Below are positions 1 to 10,841 of a stretch of 64,000 bases of DNA, piece after piece. Source of the stretch: Effrenium voratum (taxonomy: Eukaryota > Sar > Dinophyceae > Suessiales > Symbiodiniaceae). The notes beneath the pieces are model-generated. The model was not told the DNA's origin and searched no databases. It worked only from the letters and a program-made list of their open reading frames with translations. Each line of letters opens with the position of its first letter. The stretch's first letter is position 1. The stretch lies in NCBI GenBank assembly GCA_963377175.1, contig CAUJNA010001857.1:1-64000 (forward strand). Direction: 5' to 3'. The translations under genes were made by a program, and so were the position numbers.

Positions 1-319
1 CTCTGTCTGTCTCTGTCTCTCTCTGTCTGTCTCTGTCTGTCTCTGTCTGTCTCTGTCTGTCTCTGTCTGTCTCTGTCTGTCTCTGTTTTTTTTGTTGTCT
101 GTCTCTGTCTGTCTCTGTCTGTCTCTGTCTGTCTCTGTCTGTCTCTGTCTGTCTCTGTCTGTCTCTGTCTGTCTCTGTCTGTCTCTGTCTGTCTCTGTCT
201 GTCTCTGTCTGTCTCTGTCTGTCTCTGTCTGTCTCTGTCTGTCTCTGTCTGTCTCTGTCTGTCTCTGTCTGTCTCTGTCTGTCTCTGTCTGTCTGTGTCT
301 GTCTGTGTCTGTCTGTCTG

Positions 320-347
<28 letters not shown>
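1..347. repeat. Simple repeat, 10-bp CTCTGTCTGT unit
   Basis: Near-perfect tandem copies of a 10-bp CTCTGTCTGT unit, interrupted once by a T-run at about 86-95 and decaying to TCTG tetramers after 290. The open reading frames through it are low-complexity Ser/Val/Cys/Leu translations and are not genes. Confidence 0.95.
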
Positions 348-350
<3 letters not shown>

Positions 351-360
351 CTGTCTGTCT

Positions 361-717
361 GTGCGTCTGTGCGTCTGTGCGTCTGTGCTTCTGTGAGCCT
401 GCGCGTTTGTGCGTCTACGCGTGCGCGGGTGCGCGGGCGCGCGGGCGCGCAGGTTCGCGGCTGTGCGCGCGTCGTGTGTCTGTGTCTCTGTGTCTCTGTG
501 TGTCTCTGTGTCTGGGTTTCTGCGTGTCTGTGTGTCTGTGTGTGTGTCTGGGTTTCTGCGTGTCTGTGTGTCTGTGTGTCTGTGTGTGTGGGTCTTTCTG
601 TGTGTGCGTGTGTCTGTGTGTGTGCGTCTCTGTGTGTGTGGTGCGTCTCTGTAGTGTGTGGGTGCGTGCGTGTGCGTGTGCGTGTGCGTGCGTGCGCGTG
701 CGGGTGGGGCTGCGGGC

Positions 718-763
<46 letters not shown>

Positions 764-935
764 TTGTGCGTGTGCGCGTGTGTGTGCGTGTGCGCGTGCG
801 CGTGTGTGTGTGTGTGTGCGCGCGGGTGTGCGCGTGGGTGTGTGCGGGCTGCGGAAGGGCAGGCAATCGTGCGTGGGTGGGTGTGTGGGCGGATGGCTGG
901 GTGTGTGTGTGTGTGGAGTGGCAGAATGCCCTGTC
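361..935. repeat. GT-rich simple repeat, (TG)n core
   Basis: Alternating purine-pyrimidine DNA: CTGTGTGTCTG-type steps, GCGCGC patches at about 420-470, and a pure (GT)n run at about 718-760. The composition could adopt Z-DNA. No coding signal beyond low-complexity translation. Confidence 0.9.
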
Positions 936-940
936 ACCAC

Positions 941-1552
941 AATTGAGCGCAGGGGGACACAGCACTTGACTGGGACTGTGTCCAACGAAACTACCAGTGA
1001 AGTGGGATATCCAGCTTGGCCAGCTGGACGTACCTGCAAGTGTGATGTTTGTGAATGTCCTTTTGGTCCCCTCCCTGAACCGCTGTTGCTTCTTGGTTCC
1101 CTGTTGAAGTAACTAGAGGGAAGCCGAGTGCATCGCGAGCCGAAACTTATCCCACTCGAGACTTATCAGTTGTACTCGAGACTCATCAGTTGTACTTGAA
1201 TGATTAGCATCCTCCCTTGGGAGTTGAAGTTGAAGTGCGATCACCCCATCTAGGGGGAACCTCGGGTGTACCCATCGTGTGACCCCGGGCCGGTTCGCCG
1301 GAAAATTTGACCTCAACGTTCTTATCACAGCTCAGCGGAATTTCACGTTTAAGCAGGAACGAGGTTTCACTAAAGGGAAGACAGCCGTCAGATCATAGCT
1401 AAGTCTCACAACCCATGATGTTGACCGCTGACCGTGTCAAGCATGACCGTGTGTTGATTTGTGCTTGGCTTGAACTTGCGTTGACTTGCATCTTGTCGGA
1501 TTCGATTTTCTCAAGGTTGAGTTGGCACAGCTCTTGAGTTTGCTGAACCGTC
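941..1552. other. Gap between repeat and ORF; 20-bp tandem duplication
   Basis: No gene seen. The only structure I can support is an adjacent 20-bp direct duplication (1154-1173 and 1174-1193, one mismatch) with an ACTCGAGACT core. The segment probably holds the 5' flank of the following plus-strand ORF. Confidence 0.5.
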
Positions 1553-3180
1553 ATGTCACGCCGGGATGATCGTGACAGATCTAGAGCTCGACGCAGACGA
1601 GATAGGAGCCCCTCTTCTCCTCCTCATAAAGCTCGCAGACGTGATCAAGACACCACCTTGGTCTCGGACGGCATGGATTGGACCAACCCGATGACTTGGC
1701 AGCACAACCCGAACTACAACCCTCCCAATTCCTTTCCAATGTCACAAAACAACTACCTGCAAAATCCTTCGTCATCACAGCTCTACCAGCACCCTCCGGT
1801 CAACTACATGACGCCGTTTTCTCCGGAGCCTGCGCCGGCTAAGACCGTGAAGACGATGATGGCGCCTCCTGGCAATGCACAAGGACATCCTCCGGAACCT
1901 GCGGCAGCACCTGGCTATCCGGCTACGTTGCCAGTGCAACCTCAGAAAACATGGCTTACCCCACCGGAAGGGTGGCAACCTGGCGAAGGCTTGTTGGACA
2001 AGAGCCACCTCTATTCCTTCACCCTGCCCATGACTGTAGCCAACACCCCGCATAATACGCAATGCGATATGTCGGGCATGGACATCCGGGATGGCCTGGT
2101 TCAGGTCATTCACCGTGGCATTTCCAACTGGCTACTGAGGCCGTTTGCTCACGGAAGATTTGTGACGTGGGAAGGATTTCGCACGCGCGCCGAGGCCTTG
2201 CTTTGGAGCACTTGTTCGAAGCTGCTCCGTCGATCCCAACCCCTGAACTTGCTCACTCTGGAGAAAGACTTGACTCGTGGGACTCAACATTGATGACTTC
2301 AATCAGCGGATCAAGGTCCACGAGCGCTTGGGCAATCTTGTGCTTCAGTTTCTTCAACAACAGCATCAGACCCTCAAGCCCCATTCCCCGGAGGATGACA
2401 CACTGCAGAAGTATCACAACCTCAAACGTGAGCATGAGCTGCTCCAGGCGCAGTATTCGGCATCACAGAGATCGTCGCCTCCCTCTACGATGACTGCCTA
2501 CAAAGATGATGCGGAACTGGTCACACCACCTCCGGTCAATCACTCGCAGTCTTCGACTCCCACCAGTTCTCTGCCCACGGTGAGCGCGGCAGCTCTCGAC
2601 GGCAAGTCATTCGATGTTCCACCTCACTCAGCAACAGCCTCGGATTATCCAATCTCTTCACGGCATGTCGCCCCCTTATGCCAAGCAGACAACATCGAAG
2701 TTGCTCACGATGCACAGCATGCCTGAAGACATCATCAAGCACTACTCCTGGACCAGTGATCAGCCGCGCGTCTACCTCAAGCAGGCCCCCACTACTACTA
2801 CCACGCCGTCGTTGATCAAGTGGGCCAACCATCCCTCCCGTCTCAACGGCAACAAGTCTCTGGATCCCATGCCAGCTCAGCTCCTGCAAGCGCGTCAACG
2901 TTTGCCAAAAGGTGATGCTCCCACGTTTGCTTCAATGGCTTCTTTGTGGGGACTAGAGCCAGACTACATCACCAAGCTCTCGGACAAGGCGCTGTGCCTG
3001 CTCATTGTGGTAGCTCGACTTCTTACCGAAGGAAGTGCTTTTCCTTGTCAGTATGAGCCCGGGGTGGCAACTTTGTTGCGTCGTGATTTGCGCTTGAAAA
3101 CTTGTATGCCTTTGACATGTGTGCTTGTCATGACTTGTGAGTTCCATTGCGCAACGTCATCGAAGATCCCGCTGCGTTGA
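1553..3180 (+). CDS. Pro/SR-rich ORF upstream of the retroelement, frameshifted
   Basis: The ATG at 1553 opens a frame whose first 30 residues are Arg/Ser/Asp-rich (MSRRDDRDRSRARRRR start), like an SR-type nucleic-acid-binding tail, followed by a Pro/Gln/Asn-rich linker. Coding continues across two frame changes. One is at a GGG near 2278-2281, where dropping one G joins the first frame (ending 2293) to the second (2277-2726). The other is near 2600, into the third frame (2614-3180). No catalytic motif is visible. It lies just upstream of, and on the same strand as, the GIY-YIG/reverse transcriptase gene, so it may be that element's first ORF or its N-terminal part; that is inference. It could also be an unrelated host gene. 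Confidence 0.5.
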
Positions 3181-3251
3181 AGCTCAGTCCACATGAAGCA
3201 TCTCTGGTCAATTGCGGCTACAAGGTGGCAGCGACATGTATGTCCCAGAGG

Positions 3252-3396
3252 GTGAAAATGGATGAATGAATGAAGGAATGACTGCATGAAGGAATGAAGG
3301 TATGAATGAAACAAAGAATGAATGAATGAATTAATGAATGACTGAAAGAAAGAACGGAAGAAATAAATGAAATGAATGCATGAGCTCATGAATGCA
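3252..3396. repeat. (GAAT)n microsatellite
   Basis: Degenerate GAATGAAT repeats with GAAG and GCAT variants, lying between the two plus-strand coding blocks. It may sit in an intron or be a slippage insertion into the retroelement. Confidence 0.85.
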
Positions 3397-3470
3397 TGAA
3401 TCCTTGACGTTTTTGTCAGCATGCTGGCGGTTTTGCTTCCCTGGCCTTCCACTACCAACAGCACCTCCTG

Positions 3471-5095
3471 ATGCTCATTCTGGAGGTGCTCACCCTGGTT
3501 CGCATTGCTCTTCAGATTCCGACGACTGCCATGTCACATACCCGACACGCGGTGGCCAATAGGTATGAGATCCACAGATGCCGGATCACATCGTATCTCC
3601 TGATTTGCTTTTTACAGCGACTCATTTCACAGGACCATGGGTACATACCTCCGTTCTTTGAAGTCCTTCACTTCTACAAGACGTCACTGCTCTGTGAAGT
3701 CATGCACTCCACTTTCGCTGATATGAGGCACCTCAAATTGCTACGCGCTCGCCTTCCCGACCTGTATGACTTCATTCAAGATCCGGGACATCATCAGCAG
3801 CCTTGCGTCTACATCCCATGGCACAGCCCATACTACATTGGAGCTACAGATCAGGATGTTCTACGCAGGGAGCATTCCCGTTGCCGCAAATATCTCCAAC
3901 TCCTGCGGGGACAACATGCTTTCTTTGAACCAGCACTTCATTCTTGGAAGAGATCCAACAATTACTGGCTGTTCTGTGCTGTTCCGATTGAGATCAGGCT
4001 TCCCACTTTCTCGGTGTGGGTCCAAGAAAGCAAATGGCAGTACATGCTGCGCCCGCATTTTCATGCACCCTGGATACACAGACTTCTTTGGAAAATTGGC
4101 TTCCGTGAACATCTGGTTGACTTCAGACGTCATTCGCTATCATCGCCTACGTCACTATCCCTGCACAAGCGGTTTCGGCGGCGACTGCATCCCGATCTAC
4201 ATCGTCAACTGCGGCCTGAGATGCTGGACGACATCCAGGCACACTATTCTACTTTGTATCGGCTGGGATCTAATACAGGTGCGTCGTTTCAAACCACGCG
4301 TGATCTTTTATCGGCGGCTTTCCCTTCGACTCAACTTTACTATGTCCTGCGGCTCTCCTCCTTTGTGAACGAGCCGTTCCGCTCCAAGGCTCAGAAGCTT
4401 CTTACCCAGGTCTTGCACAAGCGAGAACTCCAGGTCCCAACCACCATGACACAATTACTACTTCCACCTCCACATGTCCGAGACTGGAAAGTCAAACTCG
4501 GAACCTGGTTGCAACGGTGGGTGGCATCTCATCGTGGTCTTTTCCCTTCCTTATTCCTTCCTAAGATCCGAGTCGTTGAAACTCGCAGTGCCACCTTGGG
4601 TGACCGCATCTACAACTACCGCAAATGGCAACGAAGATGGACTCCGGATATTTCTTTCCCGTGCCGCTGCATTGACGTGGATGACCGTGCCACTTTTCGC
4701 GCACATTCTCATGCTGTGATCTTGGATGAGTTTCGATGTATCAACACTGACATTGATTCCGACATCATGACTGCATCCATGAAGGATCAATATTTTGGTG
4801 ATGTGGACAGACTTCAGCAACGTTTTGAGACGCAGCTTCGCAAACTGGCTCGCCGATGGAAGGTACAAGGGTCCAGCTTTAATGCCGATTACCAACCCAT
4901 TCTGGCGGAGTTAACATCGCTCCAATGTCCAAGACCAGGCTCACTGGACCTCAGAGTCATTGCAGCACACGACTCGTGCCCTGACGACGTGGGTTGTCAT
5001 TCCAGCGGATGATTTCCCTTCGCGTGCTCATGCGATCTGCCCAACTTTGTTTTCCACTCTGTTGCACAAGACCTTTTGCACAGGAGAAGTATTTG
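3471..5095 (+). pseudogene. Retroelement ORF, 5' part: GIY-YIG-like nuclease then RT N-terminus; split by the insertion
   Basis: The frame from 3471 gives about 513 residues. Residues 112-138 read CVY...YYIG...RREH, which fits the GIY-YIG endonuclease layout (VY, YIG, then R and H). Further on are an RVVETRSATLGD block and a Cys pair (FPCRC). A GGG near 4990 needs one base fewer to pass from this frame (stop at 5012) into the next, which runs VVIPADDFPSRAHAICP and reaches Gly-Glu-Val-Phe at 5083-5094. There the gene is cut by the giant element and resumes at 34797. A nuclease domain ahead of the RT would match the permuted Penelope-like elements known from algae and protists, which have an N-terminal GIY-YIG. 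Assigning it to that group is inference; the nuclease motif and the split are seen directly. Confidence 0.65.
5087..5095. repeat. Left copy of the 9-bp target-site duplication
   Basis: AAGTATTTG, identical to 34797-34805. In both places it falls in the same codon phase of the retroelement frame (Glu/Lys-Val-Phe), so removing everything from 5096 to 34805 leaves an uninterrupted reading frame. Confidence 0.8.
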
Positions 5096-5125
5096 TTGCG
5101 TGTTTTCAGAAAGCCTGTGGGTTGG
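5096..5125. repeat. Left terminal inverted repeat of the giant element
   Basis: Reads inward as T, then GTTTTCA-GAAA-GCCTGTG-GG. The complement of 34767-34796 reads GTTTTCA-AAAAA-GCCTGTG-AG. About 19 of 22 positions match with one single-base gap. It directly abuts the 9-bp target duplication. Confidence 0.7.
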
Positions 5126-5145
5126 TCGCTAACATAGGGCCCCAA

Positions 5146-5340
5146 AACCACGAAAGAAGTTGCGCAACTTCTTTTGGCAACAGGCAAGTTCTTTTATGAA
5201 CATTTAACTTGTTTTTGCAACTTCTTTTAACAATATCCAACTTTTTAAAGAAAGTTGTCAAATATTCTTTTCATTTCGGCAACATGTTTAAAGATGTTTT
5301 GAAAAACTTCTTTTCAAAGTTGTTCAGAAGTTGCCCAGCT
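5146..5340. repeat. Left subterminal AT-rich zone with 22-bp perfect palindrome
   Basis: A perfect 22-bp palindrome lies at 5153-5174 (arms AAAGAAGTTGC and GCAACTTCTTT). Further copies of GCAACTTCTTTT or GAAGTTGC follow at about 5216, 5306 and 5326. The segment TTTTGCAACTTCTTTTAACA near 5212-5231 matches, inverted, a stretch near 34628-34648 at the other end. Such iterated subterminal motifs are typical transposase-binding regions; that role is inferred. Confidence 0.65.
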
Positions 5341-5483
5341 TCAATAGCTCGTTGTTCGATCCGGATCAGATGGGGAAACCTGTCCGTCGGGCTAGCTTTA
5401 AGACTTTGACACCTTGCGCCCCAAGCGCCATCCACCCCCCAAAAGCAAAAGCCTGGCGCGAAGCCTTTTTTCCCGCACTGCCT

Positions 5484-5618
5484 CTACTGCGACTTACGCT
5501 CCTGAAGCTTCCGCTTCAACGCTACAACGCCCTTAGACTGCGCAGGGGCCACCTCCGCCTCAGCCGCCGGAGCACCCGCCCGCATCTCTGCAACGACCCG
5601 CAGAGCCTGCTGCACGTC
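5484..5618 (-). CDS. Probable last exon of the methyltransferase gene
   Basis: On the minus strand a pyrimidine-rich stretch ending TTTTGGCCAG precedes an open stretch of about 44 codons (DVQQALRVVAEMRAG..., ending LKRKLQERKSQ, stop at 5484-5486). Charged, helical composition suggests real coding rather than chance. It lies 205 bases downstream of the stop at 5823, so a splice may bypass that stop and give the methyltransferase a short basic helical tail. Alternatively it is a separate small exon. Confidence 0.4.
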   Translation of the reverse strand, partial: DVQQALRVVAEMRAGAPAAEAEVAPAQSKGVVALKRKLQERKSQ

Positions 5619-5822
5619 CTGGCCAAAACCGAATCCGAGTCGAGCCAAGACAAACAAACACATATGCACGTGAAAACTTATGTGGGCATTATGACACTAT
5701 AGCTCATTATGACTTATGACTTGGACTCATGACTAATGACTCATGACTCAGGACTTATGACCTGCAACTTCTAGCCCGCCCATGAAAGTCTACGCGGGAG
5801 CGCTACTAATAATATGTAAGCA

Positions 5823-7663
5823 CTAAGCGACTTCGCTGTCCTCCGCCTTTGACACCGGCGTGCTGGCTGCTGCCACAGCTGCGCCGGACTTCCAGCCGAG
5901 TGCTGCGAAGGCGCACTGCAGGATCGTCAGCACGACCGGCAAGGACATCGCGTTCCCAGCCAAGTCCTGCATGAGCTGCTCCGAGGGGCGGTACGACTGG
6001 AGAAGACGGGGGGGCTTTGACGGCCTCTGGTCGGCCGGCCCTGCCCCCCTTTGACCAGCAGGCAGCCCTTGACGCGACTTCTTGGCCGGCGGCCACTCAG
6101 AATCCAGCTCGCCGTCACTAGCCGCATCTTTATTGCCAGAGTCAGATTTGGCGCTTGCCCGAACGTCCCGCAAAGCACGCAGGAAGGCAAGGATCGGGAA
6201 GCCTTGAAACATCAAGGCTTCGCGGCCAAGCATGAGACGCGGCTCGGCGACGCGCCCAGCGGGCTCGATCCAAAGGTTCATCTTCGGAAGCAGCGTAGGC
6301 GCCAGGTGGGTGCCAGTCTCTGACTTCCAAGTAGCTGCGTTTGCTCGCGAAATGCTTTGAGACAAGTCTCGCATCATCGTGTCTGGCGACTGCAGCCGCA
6401 GGAGGGGCAGCGCGTCCTGCTCGCGATCCGTCAAGGTCTGATACCACGCACTGCTCGTCAGGTCTTCCGACTTGCCCTCCCCCCATCTCACACGCAGCAG
6501 CTCGGCCATCTTCATGTGCTGCTCCACCCAGTCTCCAGCCCCGTGGCTATGTCCACCGCCTGCTGGCTTAGAGCCGTGGCCGCTAGCGTGCGCTTGAGCC
6601 TGCTCAGCGAGCCTCCCCTGGCGAGCGCGCAGCTCTGCGCGCACGGCTGGGTCGCTGCTTGCAAGGAGCACAGCCGACGCGCAAGGCCCCCGCCGCATGC
6701 ACCCGGACAGCAGCCCGCCGAAGGTGGCGAAGGTGCAGGCCAAGCTCCTGTCAGCAAAGGAAAGCAAAGGGTTCGCAGTCGCGCGCACTAAGAACACGTA
6801 GAGCCGCCTCCGCCGCGCGGGCAGGCCCCACTCACTGCTATCTGCGACCACCGGCTGGCCTTCGTATCCGTGACTTGCCATCTGGGACATGAAGACGTCC
6901 AGGCTGGAGACGCCGCTAGCTTTCTGCTCCTCCATCGCGTCCACATTCTCGTACAAGATGAGCAGTGGGCGGTGCCGCTCCACGTAGCTCATCAGGCCAG
7001 CAAAGGTCTGCGCCGACCCTCCGCGGGATTCTTTGGAAAGCAGAACAGCTTCCCCGCGCACCCCGCTGGAGTTTGCCTTTGACATATCCTTGCACGACGT
7101 GCCAACTACCAAGAGGTCTACACTCTCCACTCGACAGCAGCCTGGGCCGTGCTCCCAGCACTCGGCAAGGTCGTCCCCCATGTTCCCGATGTTTGTGAAG
7201 ATGCATGGGGCCTCTGGAAGTTGCCCCACTTCCGTCCAGTCGACTTCGCTCTCACGTTCTCCTCTGAGGCGGCTCGCCAAGGAACTGTAGACCGGCTCTG
7301 CGAGCGCGCTGGATGCGTGGATCCACTTACGCTTCTCTTCCGAGAGCTCGCACGAGAAAGCGTGCTGCAGTCTGAATCCAGACCCTTTCTCGGAGAAGAG
7401 GTCATTCAGCGCGGCGATGACCCAAGCCGGCCCTTCTGACCCAGAGCACATGGACCCCCGCCGTAGCACAGCTTCGCCGCAGCCAGGGCTGCCGGGCGAC
7501 ATTTCCGGCAGAGCTCCCAGTTCTGCCTAGCCGCATGCCATAGCCACGAGCCGTCCCTCAGCCACTCAGCAGAAAGAGCGCGAGATGCCGCATCTGCTTC
7601 GCAGGCCCTCACCATTGCCTGGTCCAGCGCAGCCTTTGCGGCACCAGCGCTGCCACGGCTCAT
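5823..7663 (-). CDS. C5 cytosine DNA methyltransferase
   Basis: Transfers a methyl group from SAM to cytosine C5. In the main frame (from 7502) I see, in order: CSGSEG at residues 19-24 (motif I, SAM loop), FSCE at 49-52 (motif II), VDLLVVGTSCKDMSKAN at 128-144 with the nucleophile Cys137 (motif IV, SC in place of the usual PC), YENVDAM at 184-190 (motif VI, ENV), PARRRRLYVF at 228-237 (motif VIII), REALMFQGFP (motif IX) and LAGNAMSLPVV (motif X). An acidic/basic insert with PAKKSR precedes motif X. A preceding stretch from the ATG at 7663 (MSRGSAGAAKAALDQ, then ELCRKC) joins in frame only if the C-run at 7455-7459 gains a base. Dinoflagellate methyltransferases captured by retrotransposons are known; this one sits in a TIR element. 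It is the most downstream gene of the array. Confidence 0.82.
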
Positions 7664-8363
7664 GTCGCCGATAACTCTCCCGGTCAGCGACCCGCTCGGC
7701 CTGCGGCCTGCTTTCGGAGCAAGCAAAGGGCAAAGGACGCGAGTGTGTAGAAAAGCCAAGCTAACGCGGCTGCGGGAAAGTCAACAAGCTGCTGAATCTG
7801 CGCAAACCCGAGCAAGGGCCGCTGACTTGCGCTTGCGAAAACTCTAGGCCTGTATGACAGCGGCCATCGTGCTCGTGCATGTGCGTGCGTGTGTGTGTGT
7901 ATGTGTGCGTGCGTGTAAGCGCGAGCACGCAGTACGTCTATACTATATCCATAAGGCACGGCGCGCGGCCTGCGACTCGGCTAGTAGACTGCTCGTGACA
8001 TTTGCGTCGAGATGCCGCCACGAGGAAAGTGAGCACGGAAGCACGCGCGCAGACGCATGTGTGGCTGCGCGACTGTGCGTACGCGCGCGGGCGCGGGCGT
8101 CTGATTGCCTGCGCGTGTGTGCTCGAGCGCGCTCACGCACGCAGGCGCGTGTCTACGCGCGAATGGGCCGCCACTTCCCCGAAGACGCGGAGGCGGCCAA
8201 AGGCGTGCGCCGATGGCAAGAGAAGGGGAGAGAAAGCGCGTCTACACGCGGGAGAAGCAGGCTTGCGCGCGCGCGCACGCGCATGCAGGCGCATCTCACA
8301 TGGGCAGCGGCTGTCTCTCTCACCAAAAGCCGCGAAGCTGCCTCGCTGAGGTCACAGTCTAGT
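7664..8363. other. Intergenic or intronic spacer with GT/GCGC-rich tract
   Basis: No convincing gene. 7855-7930 and 8050-8300 are rich in GTGCGTGC and CGCGCG steps. The long plus-strand frames here translate to Arg/Ala/Cys low complexity and are shadows of composition. Confidence 0.6.
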
Positions 8364-9639
8364 CTAGTCTTCACCCTTCTCGCAAGCAAGCTGCGCCGCA
8401 AGCCCGCACGCAGACACCTGGCCAGCGGCCTTGCCTGCTGCTGCCTTGCGCCCAGCCTTCGCAGCGGCCTTTGCCCCAGCCTTCACCTTTGGCGCTGCAG
8501 CAACTCTGGTCTCTGGGCCGCCCCCGGGCTTGGCTTTTGCGCGCGCCTTGGCCGTAGACTTCGGCCGCGCCTTAGGCTCAGCGCTTGCCTTCGCTTCAGC
8601 CTCTGAGTGTCCCGGCGCTGCGGCCGCTTTTGCGAGCACTGGCTTGTCGCGCGCAGCCTCAGCAGCCTTGTCTGTAGCAGCTTGCCCGTCAGGCGTCGCC
8701 TTTGCAGCCTTGCTGCTCTGGCCCAGGGCAGCCGTCTCCTCCTCTGGCGTCCGCTTTTTGGCTGCCTTGGACTGGGAAGGCCCGTCCGCGCAGAACAGCT
8801 GCGCCATAAGATCTGGCAGCTGCGCCATAACTTCCGGCAAGTCCGCATCATCTAGCAAGTCTCTCTTGTGCTTTTTCTCTTTTCGGCTTGCCTCGCCTTC
8901 GTGCCCCTTGCTGCGGCGCTTGCCTAGCTTCTCGCCTCCAGAGCCGGGCTCGCCCTCCTTGGCCTTCTTCTGGTCTCGAGCCTCTTTGCTGCGCTTCTCC
9001 GTCTTCTTTTCCTTTTTCTGCTTCTTGTCTTTGGCACGCTTGTCTTGCTTCTTGGTCTTGTCCCTTGCTTTTGCGTTCTTGGTCTCCTTGCGCTGCTTCT
9101 TCTTCTTTCGCTTTTCCGCGTCAAGCCGCTTCAGCGCTGCCTTGGCCACGCGGCGCCGCCACTCGGGGCCCATTGTGCGTGCACGCCTCTTTCATAGGCC
9201 GAGGCGCGCTTCCCTGCGGCTCGCCTTCGTCTTCCGACTCTATCTTGACGCTGGTGACTGGGCCTGAAGTAGCTGGGCGCTCACTCGCAGGGGGCACAGC
9301 TGCCAAGGTCGGCGCCTGGCCGGTGGCCGCTGGCTCGCGAGGCTTGTCTCCCAGCGCCAAAAGAGCTGGCGCTGCTGGCCCTGCGGGCTGCTTGACTGCT
9401 GCAGGCTCTGAATCTGCACCTTCGCCTGCTGCTGCCGCCTTCTCTGCCTCGCGCGCACGAGGCTGCGGCTTTGCTTGTGGGACTTCTGGGCCGCTGTCTT
9501 TTGCAGCATCCTTCCGGGTAGCAGCGCCACGGGCGCTGGCAGCCGCCGACGCCATACTCTGCTGCTTCCAGCCCAGCAAGACGTCCAGCCTTGGCAGGCG
9601 CGCCCGGTTGCTAGCCACTTCGCCCCAGCGGGTTGGCAC
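8364..9639 (-). CDS. Lys/Ala-rich nuclear protein, histone-H1-like composition
   Basis: Two overlapping minus-strand frames form one coding block. From 9639 it runs DVPTRWGEVASNRARLPRLDVLLGW into an Ala/Glu/Pro-rich, probably disordered region ending PMKEACTHNGP. Dropping one base from the G-run at 9165-9168 carries it into GPEWRRRVAKAALKRLD, a long Lys/Arg charged helix (about 9150-8880), a short LLDDADLPEVMAQLPDLMAQLF hydrophobic helix, and a tail of AKA/AAKAGRKAAAGKAA repeats to the stop at 8364. The tail composition resembles H1 tails and dinoflagellate basic chromosomal proteins; no fold is identifiable. The start is not visible, so upstream exons (perhaps those at 10640-9931) probably join it. 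An in-frame GGCCGCTGGCC copy encodes Ala-Ala-Gly at 8420-8430. Confidence 0.5.
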
Positions 9640-9930
9640 ATCAACAGCTGCAGCCGCCGCTTGTCCCTTTAGCCCCTTTCGTACCTTAGAGGATGGTCAA
9701 AAGCAAGGGGCGCAGACAGGCCTGCGCAGGCTGAAAGAAACTCGCGCATGTTACATTCAGCTTCAGCGGCTGTGATTGATAGGCCCCTTGCGCGTTAGGC
9801 TGCCTAGAAAAGCTGCTCAAGTGGCCTCGAGCCTCCCCGGCAAGTCTCCGAATCAACAACGTGCACTTTGAAACCTGACCTACTGTAACTACTCTGCAAA
9901 CATAACCAAAATGAGCACAAAGATACAGCG

Positions 9931-10640
9931 CTACTCCAGCAAGCAAAGCGCCGCTTCACCCATCTGCGTGAGTATCTCTTCCATGGCCGACTCATCCAGG
10001 AAAGACACGCTGCTGGTAGTCTCTAGCTCCTTCAGCAGGGTGACCACTAGAGCCTGCAAGTCGCTGACTGCCTTCTTAGCACATTCGGATTTCCCTCCGA
10101 TCGCCGAGCTGCGGAAGAGTGTCAGGGCAGCAAAGTAGGTCAGCGTGGACACAATCACTTGGGACACGACGCGCGCCTTCTTTGCGGATGTCTCCAGGTT
10201 CTCAAGCACCGGGCCAGCGGCCTCTGGGCCAGCAAGCAGGAGAGACTCCTTCAAGGACAGCATTTCTTCGCTCCGCTTCTTCAGCGTCTGGGAAGCTCCA
10301 CTCAGCTTGTTTAGGCTGGCTTGCACCGCCTTTCGAAAGCTGTCTTCATCTGAGCAAGGAGGCAAGTCGATAAGCAGGGCTTCAGCCTGCCCTGCTGCAA
10401 ATTCTTTTCAGCCGCCTCTGCGCGCGAGCTGCCTTGCGCCGTCAGCTTCTCCGCCAGCCGCGCCCTCTCAGCCGCGCACCAGCGGTTCCAGGAGTCGTCG
10501 CTCAAGCCGCTGCGCGCCAAAAACGGCACGGCGGCCTCGCTGGAGCTTTGGCCCTGCGCGCGCTGCGCCGCAAGCAGCGCAGCCAGCATTTGCTGGCACG
10601 CTGGCGGCCCCTTGGCTTCGCGAAGCCACAGTGCAAGCAC
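9931..10640 (-). CDS. Helical exon(s) of an unrecognised protein
   Basis: Two minus-strand frames (10640-10311 and 10365-9931) read as one helical protein if one base is added at the C pair 10386-10387: ...AAEKNLQQGR then AEALLIDLPPCSDEDSF and a long amphipathic stretch ending at MGEAALCLLE. There is no transmembrane segment, signal peptide or catalytic motif. It lies between the ATG-initiated frame at 12119 and the Lys-rich block, in the same orientation, with intron-like gaps on both sides, so it is most simply a middle exon of one gene from 12119 to 8364. The 11-bp element motif is at 10212-10222, again coding Ala-Ala-Gly. Confidence 0.45.
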
Positions 10641-10841
10641 CTGCTGCAGGGCAAGCTCGCTCTACTTGCAAGAAACCAGCATAGCCAATCTAACTCAAAG
10701 GCTCAAAGACTACGAAGGTTAATGAAGAGTTTGGGAGTGGCAGTAAATTAATGGCAACATCTCACAAGTTGGCCCTTGGCCCAAGTTCAATACCGCCACC
10801 AAAAGGGCTGTGGCTTCTCAGCTCCCTAGCTTTAGCATGCT

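Noticed and set aside
92..946. Long plus-strand ORFs of Ser/Val/Cys/Leu
   Set aside because: They translate simple CTGTCT and GT repeats; every frame is open, with no protein-like composition.
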